This document shows, piece after piece, positions 16,980-25,075 of a DNA stretch of 64,000 nt. A model generated the notes under the pieces. It had not been told where the DNA came from, ran no database searches, and saw only the letters and a program-made list of their open reading frames with translations. The number at the start of each line of letters is the position of its first letter. The stretch's first letter is position 1. This stretch comes from Posidoniimonas polymericola (GTDB lineage: Bacteria; Planctomycetota; Planctomycetia; Pirellulales; Lacipirellulaceae), in assembly GCF_007859935.1 (NCBI RefSeq), contig NZ_SJPO01000001.1, positions 930,001 through 994,000 on the forward strand, read 5' to 3'. Both the position numbers and the translations under genes were made by a program.

Positions 16980-18299
16980 TTAGGGCTGCTGCGGCAAGCT
17001 GGCTGCCGGCTCCAACCCGGTCGCCAGCCAGCGGCGGTAGCCCGCGTCGAGCTCGCCCGGCGTGCGTTCGAGCCGCTCGAACAGGTCGTCGGGGGTCGCG
17101 TCCCCCTCGTACAGGGCCCGCAGGTGACCGACCAGCGGCTCACGCATGGCCCCCTTCTCGCCCTCCATCAGGTAGGCCGCCAGCCCGGCCGATTGGCTGT
17201 ACAGCGCCGCCAGGTCGGGCCGCCGCTGCAGGTCGAGCTTGCCGAGCGCCGCCAGCTCTGCCAACGGCACGTAAAACTTGTCCACGATCAGCCGGTGCCG
17301 GGCCGCCGGCAGCCGCCCGCCGTTCGGGCCGCCGATGGTCCACTCGGCCTCTTCGTCCGCCGGCGGCGTCAGCGACTCGAAGTAGCAAGCAATCCCCTCG
17401 ACCAGCCAGAAGCCGTGCTGCATGCCCACCTCCCGCCGTGAGCGGACCGACTCCTTAAACAGCTGGTGCACCCCCTCGTGGTACAGGGTCGCCCGGTCGA
17501 TCGTTTCGCCCGCGAAGAAGTGCGCTTCGCGGAGGTCGTCGAAGTAGATGCCGAGCGTCTTGTCGATCTGGGGCTGCTTGTGCCGCAGGGCCGCGACGTA
17601 CTCCTGCTTGCTGCGGTGGTAGATCACGTTGTAGGGCCGCGACCGCTGCCGCGCGGACCGCGTGCCGTCGAACCGGGCCTGCACCTCGGCGTCGCCCAGG
17701 TAGTAGCCGGCGAACAACTGCCGCCACACCTGGAACAACTTCTCCAGCTCGGCCGCGATCATGGCGCCGGCCTCGAGCGAGTGGTTCGTAGTCACCAGGA
17801 AGTGGTCGGTGCGGACCTGCCAACCGTCGTCGATGGTGGCGTGCCGCGCGGCGTCCTCCTCGGCGGTCAGCAAGCGGCGGCCGTGGCGGCGCTCGTCGGC
17901 CTCGTAGCGGTCGACATCGTCTTGCTTGATCCAGCCGTACTTGGCGTGCCACACGTACCCGCGGCCGACCTGCTTCGCTTGGTACGGCGTCAGCCACTGG
18001 CCGTTAGGTTGATCATCTTTTTGCTCGTAACCAAGCACCCGCCGCGCGACCTCGTTGTCGGGGTCGACGGTGAGGGCCTGGGTCGCCAGCTGCAGCGCCG
18101 CGGTCGGCTGGCGCATCCGGGCGAGCTCGGTCGCTCGTGCGACCAGCTCCTCGCCACGGGCTTGGTCGGTCACCTTGGATTCGTCATCTCCTGAATACAC
18201 GTCCGCCACCACCGCCACTGGTTCGGCGGTCGCACACGGCGCCAAGGCCCAGGGCAGGGCCGTGGCGAGGGTCAGGAGGGTGAGCCAAAGTCGGGTCAT
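16980..18299 (-). CDS. DUF1570 peptidase-like secreted protein
   Basis: 439 residues from ATG 18299; a GTG at 18317 in frame is an alternative, because GGAGGA directly abuts the ATG. The signal peptide ends ATAEP. Residues about 45-95 look TPR-like (ATELARMRQPTAALQLATQA). The DUF1570 core contains LYHEGVHQLFKES, an HExxH metal-binding motif, and EGIACYFESL downstream, as in gluzincin-like peptidases. An extracytoplasmic zinc peptidase role is inferred; the family is common in planctomycetes and has no assigned substrate. It stands alone between the small membrane ORF and the hypothetical gene at 18344. Confidence 0.85.
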   Translation of the reverse strand: MTRLWLTLLTLATALPWALAPCATAEPVAVVADVYSGDDESKVTDQARGEELVARATELARMRQPTAALQLATQALTVDPDNEVARRVLGYEQKDDQPNGQWLTPYQAKQVGRGYVWHAKYGWIKQDDVDRYEADERRHGRRLLTAEEDAARHATIDDGWQVRTDHFLVTTNHSLEAGAMIAAELEKLFQVWRQLFAGYYLGDAEVQARFDGTRSARQRSRPYNVIYHRSKQEYVAALRHKQPQIDKTLGIYFDDLREAHFFAGETIDRATLYHEGVHQLFKESVRSRREVGMQHGFWLVEGIACYFESLTPPADEEAEWTIGGPNGGRLPAARHRLIVDKFYVPLAELAALGKLDLQRRPDLAALYSQSAGLAAYLMEGEKGAMREPLVGHLRALYEGDATPDDLFERLERTPGELDAGYRRWLATGLEPAASLPQQP

Positions 18300-18343
18300 T
18301 CCTCCATTATAGCTCACGCTGAAAACGCCACCTCACCCTTATC

Positions 18344-18703
18344 TCAGTCTTGTATAGCACTAGCAAGCTTGAGAACGGTCCTATGTCCCCAAACAAGGTG
18401 GTGAGTGCCTACACCGCGTTTTCCGGCGGCGCTTGCAACTCTCTCGAGATCGGCCTCAGGTATCCGGTCTTTGAGATTGCCAGCAATTGGAGTCTCGTTC
18501 TCTCGGAACACCTTGATGTGAAGAAGGGCGTGGTCACCGATTGTGACCTCGTTTGGGAGCAGCTCGATTCGCTGATCGTCGAGGATAAAATTGCCAAGAG
18601 CGCCATAGAAGTAGCTCCGTGACTTGCCTTGCGGTTGCAGCCATACGAACACTGCGAAGCGGCTGTCGTCGCGGGGGACGAAACAGAAGTCCCCGGGGCT
18701 CAT
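18344..18703 (-). CDS. Hypothetical protein, possibly Imm26-like
   Basis: 119 residues from an ATG at 18703. The frame stays open to 18883, but that extension runs through a hairpin repeat (18753-18856), so the shorter start is preferred. The sequence MSPGDFCFVPRDDSRFAVF, WLQPQGKSRSYFYGAL and VTIGDHALLHIKVF looks like a compact beta-rich protein and faintly resembles Imm26-type immunity proteins (GDxFxxP start, GDxALLHI). This resemblance is from memory of the family pattern and is weak. No toxin is seen next to it. Ribosome site poor. Confidence 0.45.
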   Translation of the reverse strand: MSPGDFCFVPRDDSRFAVFVWLQPQGKSRSYFYGALGNFILDDQRIELLPNEVTIGDHALLHIKVFRENETPIAGNLKDRIPEADLERVASAAGKRGVGTHHLVWGHRTVLKLASAIQD

Positions 18704-18752
18704 TCTGGCGTTCGACTTTGGAATCAAACTGGGTAGTCCATCAATTCTTCGT

Positions 18753-18856
18753 GGGTGCCCGGGGGCGCTCCCGGTAGGGAATCCCCCGACGATGTACTGC
18801 CCCCGGCATGCTGGCAGTCGGGGGCTTCCGCTGTCGCGGAGCGCCCCCGGCACCCC
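18753..18856. repeat. 104-base hairpin repeat, copy 1
   Basis: Begins GGGTGCCCGGGGGCGCTCCC and ends GCGGAGCGCCCCCGGCACCC, so the ends are inverted repeats. Inside are a second GGGGGATTCCC/GGGGGCTTCC pair and GATGTACT. A copy in the opposite orientation is at 36346-36445. No ORF-coded transposase accompanies it, so it is a REP/MITE-like element. Confidence 0.8.
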
Positions 18857-18895
18857 GTTGGAACCGCGTATCCGTAGCAGCAACCTCTACCTCAA

Positions 18896-19897
18896 CTACC
18901 CCTGATCGGCCATCGCGGCGTCGAACGCGACGTTGCTCGGGGCGAAGTCGATCTTCTTGACGAACTCGGCCGACTCCGCAGCGCCGTGGTCGCGGTCCAT
19001 GCCGGAGTCTTCCCATTCGACGCTCAGCGGGCTGTCGTAGCCGATGACGTTCAGCGCCCGGATGATCTCCTCGAAGTTCACCGCGCCGTGGCCGGGCGAG
19101 CGGAAGTCCCAGCCGCGGCGGGGGTCGCCGAAGTTGAGGTGGCTCGCCAGGATGCCGGTGCGGCCGTCGAGCGTGACGATGGCGTCCTTGATGTGGCAGT
19201 GGTAGATGCGGTCGGGGAACGCGCGGATGAACTCCACCGGGTCGACCCCCTGCCACAGCAGGTGGCTCGGGTCGAAGTTGAAGCCGAACGCCTCGCGGTG
19301 GCCGATCGCCTCGAGGGCCCGCTTGGCGGTGTAGATATCGAACGCGATCTCGGTCGGGTGCACCTCGAGGGCGAACCGCACGCCGCACTCGTCGAACACG
19401 TCGAGGATCGGGTTCCAGAGGTCGGCGAACTGCTGGAAGCCGGCCTCGAGCATCGACTCGGGAACCGGCGGGAACGAGTACAACAGGTGCCAGATGCCGG
19501 AGCCGGTGAAGCCGTTCACCACCGACACGCCGAACTTCTGCGCCGCCCGGGCGGTGTTCTTCATCTCCTCGATGGCCCGCTCGCGGACCTTCTCAGGGTC
19601 GCCTTCTCCCCAGACATGCGGCGGCAGGATAGTCTGGTGCCGCTCGTCGATCGGGTCGCAGATCGCCTGGCCGACCAGGTGGTTGCTGATCGCGTGGCAC
19701 TCGAGGTCGTAGCGGTCGAGACGGTCGCGGACGTCGTTGACGTAGTTGGGGTCCTCCATCGCGCGGCGGACCTCGAAGTGGTCGCCCCAGCAGGCCAGCT
19801 CGAGGCCCTGGTAGCCAAAGTCGGCCGCCTTGCGGCACATGTCTTCGATCGGCAGGTCGGCCCACTGGCCGGTGAACAGCGTAACGGGACGGGGCAT
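18896..19897 (-). CDS. Sugar phosphate isomerase/epimerase (TIM barrel)
   Basis: 333 residues from the ATG at 19897 ([19 protein letters not shown]); the frame is open further up but runs into the hairpin-rich gap. The xylose isomerase-like TIM barrel has the metal-ligand segments [35 protein letters not shown] and [11 protein letters not shown], with Glu, Asp, His and Glu in the usual order. Such proteins interconvert sugars, sugar phosphates or inositol derivatives in the cytoplasm. The exact substrate cannot be read. The neighbouring sulfatase suggests a role in polysaccharide catabolism. Confidence 0.88.
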   Translation of the reverse strand: MPRPVTLFTGQWADLPIEDMCRKAADFGYQGLELACWGDHFEVRRAMEDPNYVNDVRDRLDRYDLECHAISNHLVGQAICDPIDERHQTILPPHVWGEGDPEKVRERAIEEMKNTARAAQKFGVSVVNGFTGSGIWHLLYSFPPVPESMLEAGFQQFADLWNPILDVFDECGVRFALEVHPTEIAFDIYTAKRALEAIGHREAFGFNFDPSHLLWQGVDPVEFIRAFPDRIYHCHIKDAIVTLDGRTGILASHLNFGDPRRGWDFRSPGHGAVNFEEIIRALNVIGYDSPLSVEWEDSGMDRDHGAAESAEFVKKIDFAPSNVAFDAAMADQG

Positions 19898-20019
19898 GTC
19901 TGGTGGCTCGGGTTCCGGGACTCGATGGCTAAGAAGAGTAACGACCCCAAAATAATAACGGATCGGCCGGCGGTGTCGCCAGCGGCTCGAACTGTTGAAT
20001 GATCTGCTGCACAGGTTCG

Positions 20020-20096
20020 GTCCCACCCCTGGCGGGGCGGGCTGCATGTGCATGCGGCGTGTACCTCAAGGCAGCCCGCCCCGTCAGGGGTGGGAC
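20020..20096. repeat. Nested palindrome repeat with 26-base arms
   Basis: Left arm 20020-20045 (GTCCCACCCCTGGCGGGGCG then GGCTGC) pairs with 20071-20096 with one mismatch. Each arm has its own small palindrome (CCCC-TGGC-GGGG). Same design as the repeats at 54124-54192 and 58915-58994. Confidence 0.8.
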
Positions 20097-20112
20097 GACG
20101 CCACGCAGCCGG

Positions 20113-20159
20113 CGACTTTTGTCCCTTATACCGACAACGATTTATAGGGACAAAAGTCG
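20113..20159. repeat. GACTTTTGTCC hairpin 1
   Basis: CGACTTTTGTCCCT at 20113 pairs with AGGGACAAAAGTCG ending 20159. The same core recurs in the next hairpin, 78 bases further on. Confidence 0.75.
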
Positions 20160-20236
20160 GGCCCCGCGGCGGCGGCCCGTTTCGTTTCACCCTGCTATAG
20201 CAGCGTGGCCGTTTGGGGCCGCCGTTTTTAACGTTC

Positions 20237-20275
20237 GACTTTTGTCCGCTCTTGCTCGCGGGCGGGACAAAAGTC
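20237..20275. repeat. GACTTTTGTCC hairpin 2
   Basis: GACTTTTGTCC at 20237 pairs with GGACAAAAGTC ending 20275, with a G/C-rich loop. It shares its arms with the hairpin at 20113-20159, so the two belong to one family. Confidence 0.75.
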
Positions 20276-20457
20276 CAATCCCGTTCGCCGGGGAGCATTC
20301 GCTATCGCCGCCCTGCCTGAACGAGTGAGCCAGCGCGCAGCATCTCCTCGTGCCTTGCGGTGGTATTGTTAGCAGCCCTCCATTGGACCGCGCTGGGTGG
20401 CGCTTTTCCACCCATAAAGGACAAACCAAGCCGAGTCCGCAGCGGCCTCAGCGGCGG

Positions 20458-21951
20458 CTAGTAGTCGGCCTCGGTCAGGCTCGCCAGCACCGACGTTTGC
20501 CAATCGAGGAGCCGCTGCTTCAGCTCGGCGGCGCGGTTGGGCTGCTCGTCTGCCAGATTGTGCTGCTCGGCCGGGTCGTTGTCGAGGTTGAAGAGCTGCA
20601 CGTCGGCCCCGCCCAGGCCGCCGTGCACCACGAGCTTGTAGGGCTGGTCGAGGATGGCGCGGGCGCCCTCGAAGAACCGCTTGTCGGTCTGCGGGATGCG
20701 GAGGCTGCGGAAGTTGCGGGTGAAGCGCCCGCCGAGCTTCTTCACCAGTGGGGTCGTGCCGGCCTGTACCTCGGCGGTGTAGTAGGGCTCGAGGCCGCTG
20801 AGCTTGCCGCCGCCGGTGCTGAAGTTCCAGAAGCAGATTGGGTTGTCGCGGCCGGTCATCTCGCCGTCGAACGCCGCGGCGATGCTCTGGCCGTCGAGCG
20901 GGCGGTCGGGCAGCGGCAGGTCGAGCAGGTCGCACAGGGTCGGCAGGACGTCGCTGGTGACGGCGTTCGCTTCGCACACGGCCGGCTGCGTGACGCGGGC
21001 GGGCCACTCGATGACGCCCGGCACGAGCACGCCGCCCTGGTAGACGGTTCCCTTGTAGCCGCGGAGCGATGCAGTGACGATGCCGTCCTGCCAGCTGCCG
21101 TTGTCGCCGCAGTACCACACTAGCGTGTTGTCGCGGAGGTCGTTCTCTTTGAGCCACCCACGCAGGCGGCCGATCGAGCGGTCCATGGCGGTGATCTCGG
21201 CGTAGCGCTCGCGGAGCACGTCGCCGATCGGCCGCTTGACCTGCTCGCCGGTCTCGTTGGAGGTGACCCGGACGGTGCGGTCGTTGTACTGGGCGGGCAC
21301 GTCGTCGTAGAGGGCGAGGTCCGCGGGCAGCCCGCTGTACGGTTCGTGGGGCGAGCCGTACCAGATCACCAGGCAGAACGGCCGCGACGTACGTCCCTCC
21401 GCAGACAGGTAGGAGATCGCCTCGTCGATGAGCACCTCGGAGCCGTCGCCCCGGTACGGTTCGGGCGGTCCGCCGTCACGCGACAGCTCGGGGTTTAGCT
21501 CGAAGAAATTGTCGTGCGACAGCCAGTGATCGAATCCCATCTTCCCGGGGTTGGTAGGCGACGACGCCTTGACCGGGCCGAGGTGCCACTTGCCGAAGTG
21601 GGCGCAGTCGTAGCCCGCGCGGATGAGCAGGTGGGCGATCGTGACCTCTTGAGAGCGGATCGACCAGCCGGGGGCGAACACACCGTAGCGGTTCGGGTGC
21701 CGGCCGGTGAGCACGCTGCCGCGGGTCGGCGAGCACGACGGGTGCGCCGAGTAGAAGTGGTCGAGCCGCAGGCCGTGGGCGGCCATCGCGTCGAGCGCGG
21801 GCGTCTGGAGGTGGGGGTGCCCGTTGTAGTGGGTCTCATCCCAGCCGTGGTCGTCGCCCATCAGGAGGATGATGTTGGGGCGCTCGGCGGCCGACACTTT
21901 CAGGCCGGCCGACAGCACGAGCAGCGCGATTAAGCAGAGGACCTGACACAC
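20458..21951 (-). CDS. Secreted sulfatase (formylglycine type)
   Basis: 497 residues from a GTG at 21951, preceded by GAGGTGA. The signal peptide ends VSAAE. RPNIILLMGDDHGWDET gives the metal-binding Asp pair, and HPSCSPTRGSVLTGRHPNR is the sulfatase signature C-x-P-x-R, whose Cys is converted to formylglycine. Later motifs GKWHLGP and WYCGDNGSW are also typical. It removes sulfate esters from a carbohydrate in the periplasm or outside the cell; the substrate cannot be predicted. An anaerobic or oxygen-dependent maturase must be encoded elsewhere. A second sulfatase lies at 25076-26470. Confidence 0.95.
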   Translation of the reverse strand: MCQVLCLIALLVLSAGLKVSAAERPNIILLMGDDHGWDETHYNGHPHLQTPALDAMAAHGLRLDHFYSAHPSCSPTRGSVLTGRHPNRYGVFAPGWSIRSQEVTIAHLLIRAGYDCAHFGKWHLGPVKASSPTNPGKMGFDHWLSHDNFFELNPELSRDGGPPEPYRGDGSEVLIDEAISYLSAEGRTSRPFCLVIWYGSPHEPYSGLPADLALYDDVPAQYNDRTVRVTSNETGEQVKRPIGDVLRERYAEITAMDRSIGRLRGWLKENDLRDNTLVWYCGDNGSWQDGIVTASLRGYKGTVYQGGVLVPGVIEWPARVTQPAVCEANAVTSDVLPTLCDLLDLPLPDRPLDGQSIAAAFDGEMTGRDNPICFWNFSTGGGKLSGLEPYYTAEVQAGTTPLVKKLGGRFTRNFRSLRIPQTDKRFFEGARAILDQPYKLVVHGGLGGADVQLFNLDNDPAEQHNLADEQPNRAAELKQRLLDWQTSVLASLTEADY

Positions 21952-22267
21952 GCGTCACCTCGTTTGTTTGCTGGAGTAGATCGCGAGCTTGTCGGGAGCA
22001 GGCGTAGCGAGGATCGGGTGCCGGCGCGACGCATGCGGGTAGCGTCATCGGGCAACCCGACTCACGATTGGTCGCCGATCATTGTTCGCATGTGGCGGCA
22101 TGGCCAGCGGCCGGCAGGCGTTCCTTTCTCTAGAGGTCCGCTCGCTGGCCTTATTCACGTGAAAAGTCGCCGGATTCTTGAGCCCTGGCCGCCAGTGGCT
22201 TTCCTCGGACGCCGCGCTCAATCACACTGGAGTCTAGGAACTTGGAACTTAGAGCAGGCATTTATCA
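21952..22267. other. Divergent gap between sulfatase and GH76-like gene
   Basis: 316 bases that must carry the promoters of the minus-strand sulfatase and the plus-strand GH76-like gene. I see no clear -35/-10 pair, palindrome or small ORF. Confidence 0.4.
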
Positions 22268-23779
22268 TTGGCTACCACAGACGAGGCGGGGCAGGACGCA
22301 TCGGGCAACCGGTTGCCGAGCGGGGCAGGTAAAAGCTGCGCGATCACCCTGGCGGCGTGCGTGCTGGCGCTCACCCTGGCGGGCGACGCCCTCGCGCTCG
22401 ACTCGCAGGACCTGGCCAGCTACCGCGACTGGGGCCTGGCGGTCGGCACGCAGTCGATCGGTGAGTTCCGCCGGCCCGGCACGTCGATCTACGCCGAGGG
22501 GACCAACCTCGATGGCGACCAGTTCGGCGGCATCAACGGCAACGCGTTTATCTGGGCCGCCTCGGTCCAGTTCCGCGCGCTCAACAGCCGCTACGCCCTC
22601 GACCCCACCAGCCCCAACCGGCGGCTGCTGCTCGGCTTCTCGCAGGAACTCCACCAGCGGTACTGGGTCGACAGCGCCGACGGCGAGAACGGCTACGTCG
22701 TCGCGCCCGGCTCCACCGAACGCTACTACGACGACAACGCCCACATGACGGTCGCGTTGATGGAGGGCTTCGAGCTGACCGGCGACTCGCGGTTGTTGGA
22801 GCGGGCGATCGCCACCCACGAGTTTGTCCTGGAGGGTGAGGACAGCTACCAGGACGGCGGCATCTACTTCCGCGAGGGCTCGCTGGGCAACAAGAACACC
22901 ATCTCCACGCTGCAGGAGGCCCGTGGGGCCGCCATGATCTACCAGGCCACCGGCGAGCAGCAGTACCTGGACGACGCTGTCCGCCTGCTCGAGTGGTCTA
23001 ACAGCCACGTGCAGCGGTCGGACAAGCTGTACTACCAGGAGTACCGCGACACGAACATCGGCGACATCGGCAACGTGCCGCTGACCAACGGCGCCGGCAT
23101 GGGCGTGCTGACCAACCTCGAGCTGTACGACATCACCGGCGACGCCGCTTACCTGGCCGAGGCGCAGCGCGTCGGCCTGGCCGCGGCCCGGCAGTTCACC
23201 AACTCTTCGACCGGCAGCGTCTGGGGCGGCGCCTACTGGGCCTTCGAGCTGGTCGACGCGTGGGTCGACCTGTACCAGCACAGCGGTTCCACCCGCTGGC
23301 TCGGCTACGCGGCGGACGCGGTGGAGTTCATCAAGAACGACCTCGAGGACAACAACGGCCACTACGGCCGCGACTGGCACACCGTCAACGACGACTCTTG
23401 GCCCGAGCTCGACGACTGGCTGCTCATCGACCAGGCGTCGGTCGTGCGGGCGTACCTGTCGACCGGCCTGGCCGAGGCGCCCGCGCCCGACGGCGACTAC
23501 AACGACGACGGCGTCGTAGACGCGGCCGACTACACGGTGTGGCGGGCGAGCGTCGGCTCGCCGGCCGGCACGCTGCCCAACGATGCGGACGGCGGCGTCA
23601 TTGGTTCGGCGCAGTACCAGACCTGGCGGGCCAATTTCGGCGCCGTCCGGTTCACGCTGCCGGACGGGCCGTTCGCCGCGGGCGCCGTGCCGTCTCCCGG
23701 TGGGCTGAGCCTGCTTTGCACTCTGACGTTGCTTGCAGCGCACACACGCCGTCGCGCGAGCGTGCATTCCGAACGCTAG
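22268..23779 (+). CDS. GH76-like secreted protein with dockerin-like repeat
   Basis: 503 residues if a TTG at 22268 is the start; a second in-frame TTG at 22313 gives a tighter signal peptide (CAITLAACVLALTLAGDALA). No ATG fits. The catalytic part (about 40-400) is an alpha/alpha-barrel pattern: YYDDNAHMTVALMEGFELTG, LQEARGAAMIYQATGE and LTNGAGMGVLTNLELYDITG. This resembles GH76 alpha-1,6-mannanases, with an Asp pair as candidate catalytic residues. A dockerin-like pair follows (DGDYNDDGVVDAADYTVWR), then VPSPGGLSLLCTLTLLA and a basic end: a PEP-CTERM-like signal with a PSP variant. Confidence 0.75.
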   Translation: MATTDEAGQDASGNRLPSGAGKSCAITLAACVLALTLAGDALALDSQDLASYRDWGLAVGTQSIGEFRRPGTSIYAEGTNLDGDQFGGINGNAFIWAASVQFRALNSRYALDPTSPNRRLLLGFSQELHQRYWVDSADGENGYVVAPGSTERYYDDNAHMTVALMEGFELTGDSRLLERAIATHEFVLEGEDSYQDGGIYFREGSLGNKNTISTLQEARGAAMIYQATGEQQYLDDAVRLLEWSNSHVQRSDKLYYQEYRDTNIGDIGNVPLTNGAGMGVLTNLELYDITGDAAYLAEAQRVGLAAARQFTNSSTGSVWGGAYWAFELVDAWVDLYQHSGSTRWLGYAADAVEFIKNDLEDNNGHYGRDWHTVNDDSWPELDDWLLIDQASVVRAYLSTGLAEAPAPDGDYNDDGVVDAADYTVWRASVGSPAGTLPNDADGGVIGSAQYQTWRANFGAVRFTLPDGPFAAGAVPSPGGLSLLCTLTLLAAHTRRRASVHSER

Positions 23780-23995
23780 CCGCTACTGCATTCGGGGTTC
23801 CGAAGCGGTGACTCGCTCCTCAGGGCGGCAGCTTCTCGCGCGATGTGGTGAGGATCCCTCCAACTCCACCGCCCAATTCGCCGGTTTGCGGCGTTGGCAT
23901 GGACGTTGCATCCCTACTCTACCACAACGACGCCTGCGATCGGCGGCAACGCCGGCAGGCTGGATTCAATTAAAGAGAACCGAAAGGAAGTCACC

Positions 23996-24481
23996 ATGGC
24001 TACGATTACGAATACGAACAGCACTACTGCTGACCTAACTGATGAGACGGTAGAGAAGCTCCGCGAGCTCCGCCGCTTGAATATCGATTCGGCGAAGGGC
24101 TTCGAAGAGTGCGCCGAGCTGGTCAAGGACCACGGCGTGAAGGAGGCGTTTTCGGAGATCGCGAAGACGCGGCGCGAGCAGGCCGAGACGCTTGCCACGC
24201 ATGTCGAGTTTAGCGAGGGCGCTGAGGAGGAACGCGGCAGCTATGCGGCAGCGGCGCACCGCAGCTGGATCAAGGTCCGCGACGCGTTCAGCTCGGACTC
24301 GGTGCTTACCGCGCTCGAGGAAGCCGAGAAGGGTGAGGACCAGATAAAAGACGCCTATGAGGACGCCCTGAAGGGCCTCAGCGGCACGCCGGTCTACTCC
24401 GTGATTACCGAGCAGTACGGGAGTGTGAAGAAGACTCACGACCGGGTCCGCGACCTGCGTGACCTGAAACGCAGCAGCTAG
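23996..24481 (+). CDS. DUF2383 (PA2169-family) four-helix-bundle protein
   Basis: 161 residues from the ATG at 23996, with GAAAGGAAG as ribosome site. Residues 15-155 are strongly helical: ETVEKLRELRRLNIDSAKGF, VKEAFSEIAKTRREQAETL and ALEEAEKGEDQIKDAYEDAL. This matches the ferritin-like DUF2383 family often found with stress genes. Its charge pattern suggests a soluble helical bundle, and metal binding is possible but not shown. It stands alone and is followed by a good terminator (24500-24532). AT-richer than its neighbours near the start. Confidence 0.88.
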   Translation: MATITNTNSTTADLTDETVEKLRELRRLNIDSAKGFEECAELVKDHGVKEAFSEIAKTRREQAETLATHVEFSEGAEEERGSYAAAAHRSWIKVRDAFSSDSVLTALEEAEKGEDQIKDAYEDALKGLSGTPVYSVITEQYGSVKKTHDRVRDLRDLKRSS

Positions 24482-24499
24482 AAGCGGCTACCCCGCGAC

Positions 24500-24532
24500 A
24501 GCCGGCGTCCCTACGGGGGCGTCGGCTTTTTT
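24500..24532 (+). terminator. Rho-independent terminator after DUF2383 gene
   Basis: AGCCGGCGTCCC, a short TAC loop, then GGGGGCGTCGGCT followed by six T. It lies 19 bases after the stop codon. Confidence 0.85.
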
Positions 24533-24556
24533 CTGCGCTTACGGATTCAAGGCGTG

Positions 24557-25051
24557 CTAGAGCGCTCCGGGGTTCATCCGCCAGATGGCGAGGTTCAGCG
24601 CAGCCGCGAACGTGACCCACAGCAAGTAGGGGGCCAGGAGCAGCGCGGCCGCCTTCTGCACCCGCCAGAACGCCGCCATGGTCGCCGCAATCAAGACCCA
24701 CAGCAGCACGATATCCAAGACCGACCACAGCCCGTGCCGCCAGGCGAAGAACAACCAGCTCCAAACCGCGTTGGCTGATAGCTGCGTCAAGAACAGCAGC
24801 AGCGGACCGCGGTGGGCGGCGAACCCTCCCCGCCGCCACACCAACCAGGCCGCGACGCCCATCGTGGCGTACAGTACGGTCCACACCGGCCCGAACACCC
24901 AGCCGGGCGGCGCCCAGGTGGGCTGGGTGATCTCGCTGTAGAAGGACCGCGCCTGTGTCGACGCCGCCGCGCCGATGGCGGCGACCGCGAAGCAGAGGGC
25001 AAGCCAGCCAGCGAGTCCGAAGGCCTGAGTCGGTTTGGTGAGCATGGACAT
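24557..25051 (-). CDS. tspO: TspO/MBR family membrane protein
   Basis: 164 residues, the usual size. Five membrane segments are visible. The family pattern is clear: FYSEITQPTWAPPGWVFGPV, WTVLYATMGVAAWLVWR, ANAVWSWLFFAWR and the final ALNLAIWRMNPG. TspO proteins bind tetrapyrroles and act in stress or porphyrin handling at a membrane. The start MSML at 25051 is used; the second ATG six bases in is equally possible. It is 24 bases downstream of the sulfatase that ends at 25076 on the same strand, so the two may be co-transcribed. Confidence 0.93.
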   Translation of the reverse strand: MSMLTKPTQAFGLAGWLALCFAVAAIGAAASTQARSFYSEITQPTWAPPGWVFGPVWTVLYATMGVAAWLVWRRGGFAAHRGPLLLFLTQLSANAVWSWLFFAWRHGLWSVLDIVLLWVLIAATMAAFWRVQKAAALLLAPYLLWVTFAAALNLAIWRMNPGAL

Positions 25052-25075
25052 TGCTGAGAGCGGCGCGCGGTTCGG

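Larger units (their letters stand above)
19898..20457. other. Hairpin-rich gap
   Basis: 560 bases with no convincing gene. It holds three hairpin elements (20020-20096, 20113-20159, 20237-20275) listed separately. The 5' side probably carries the promoter of the isomerase at 19897; the rest lies downstream of the sulfatase that ends at 20458. Confidence 0.6.

Noticed and set aside
18303..18308. TATAAT just before the DUF1570 ATG
   Set aside because: It lies too close to the start codon for a leadered transcript, and no -35 box is seen; probably chance.
22265..23767. Minus-strand open frame of 500 codons
   Set aside because: Antisense to the GH76-like gene; Val/Arg-rich without known motifs.
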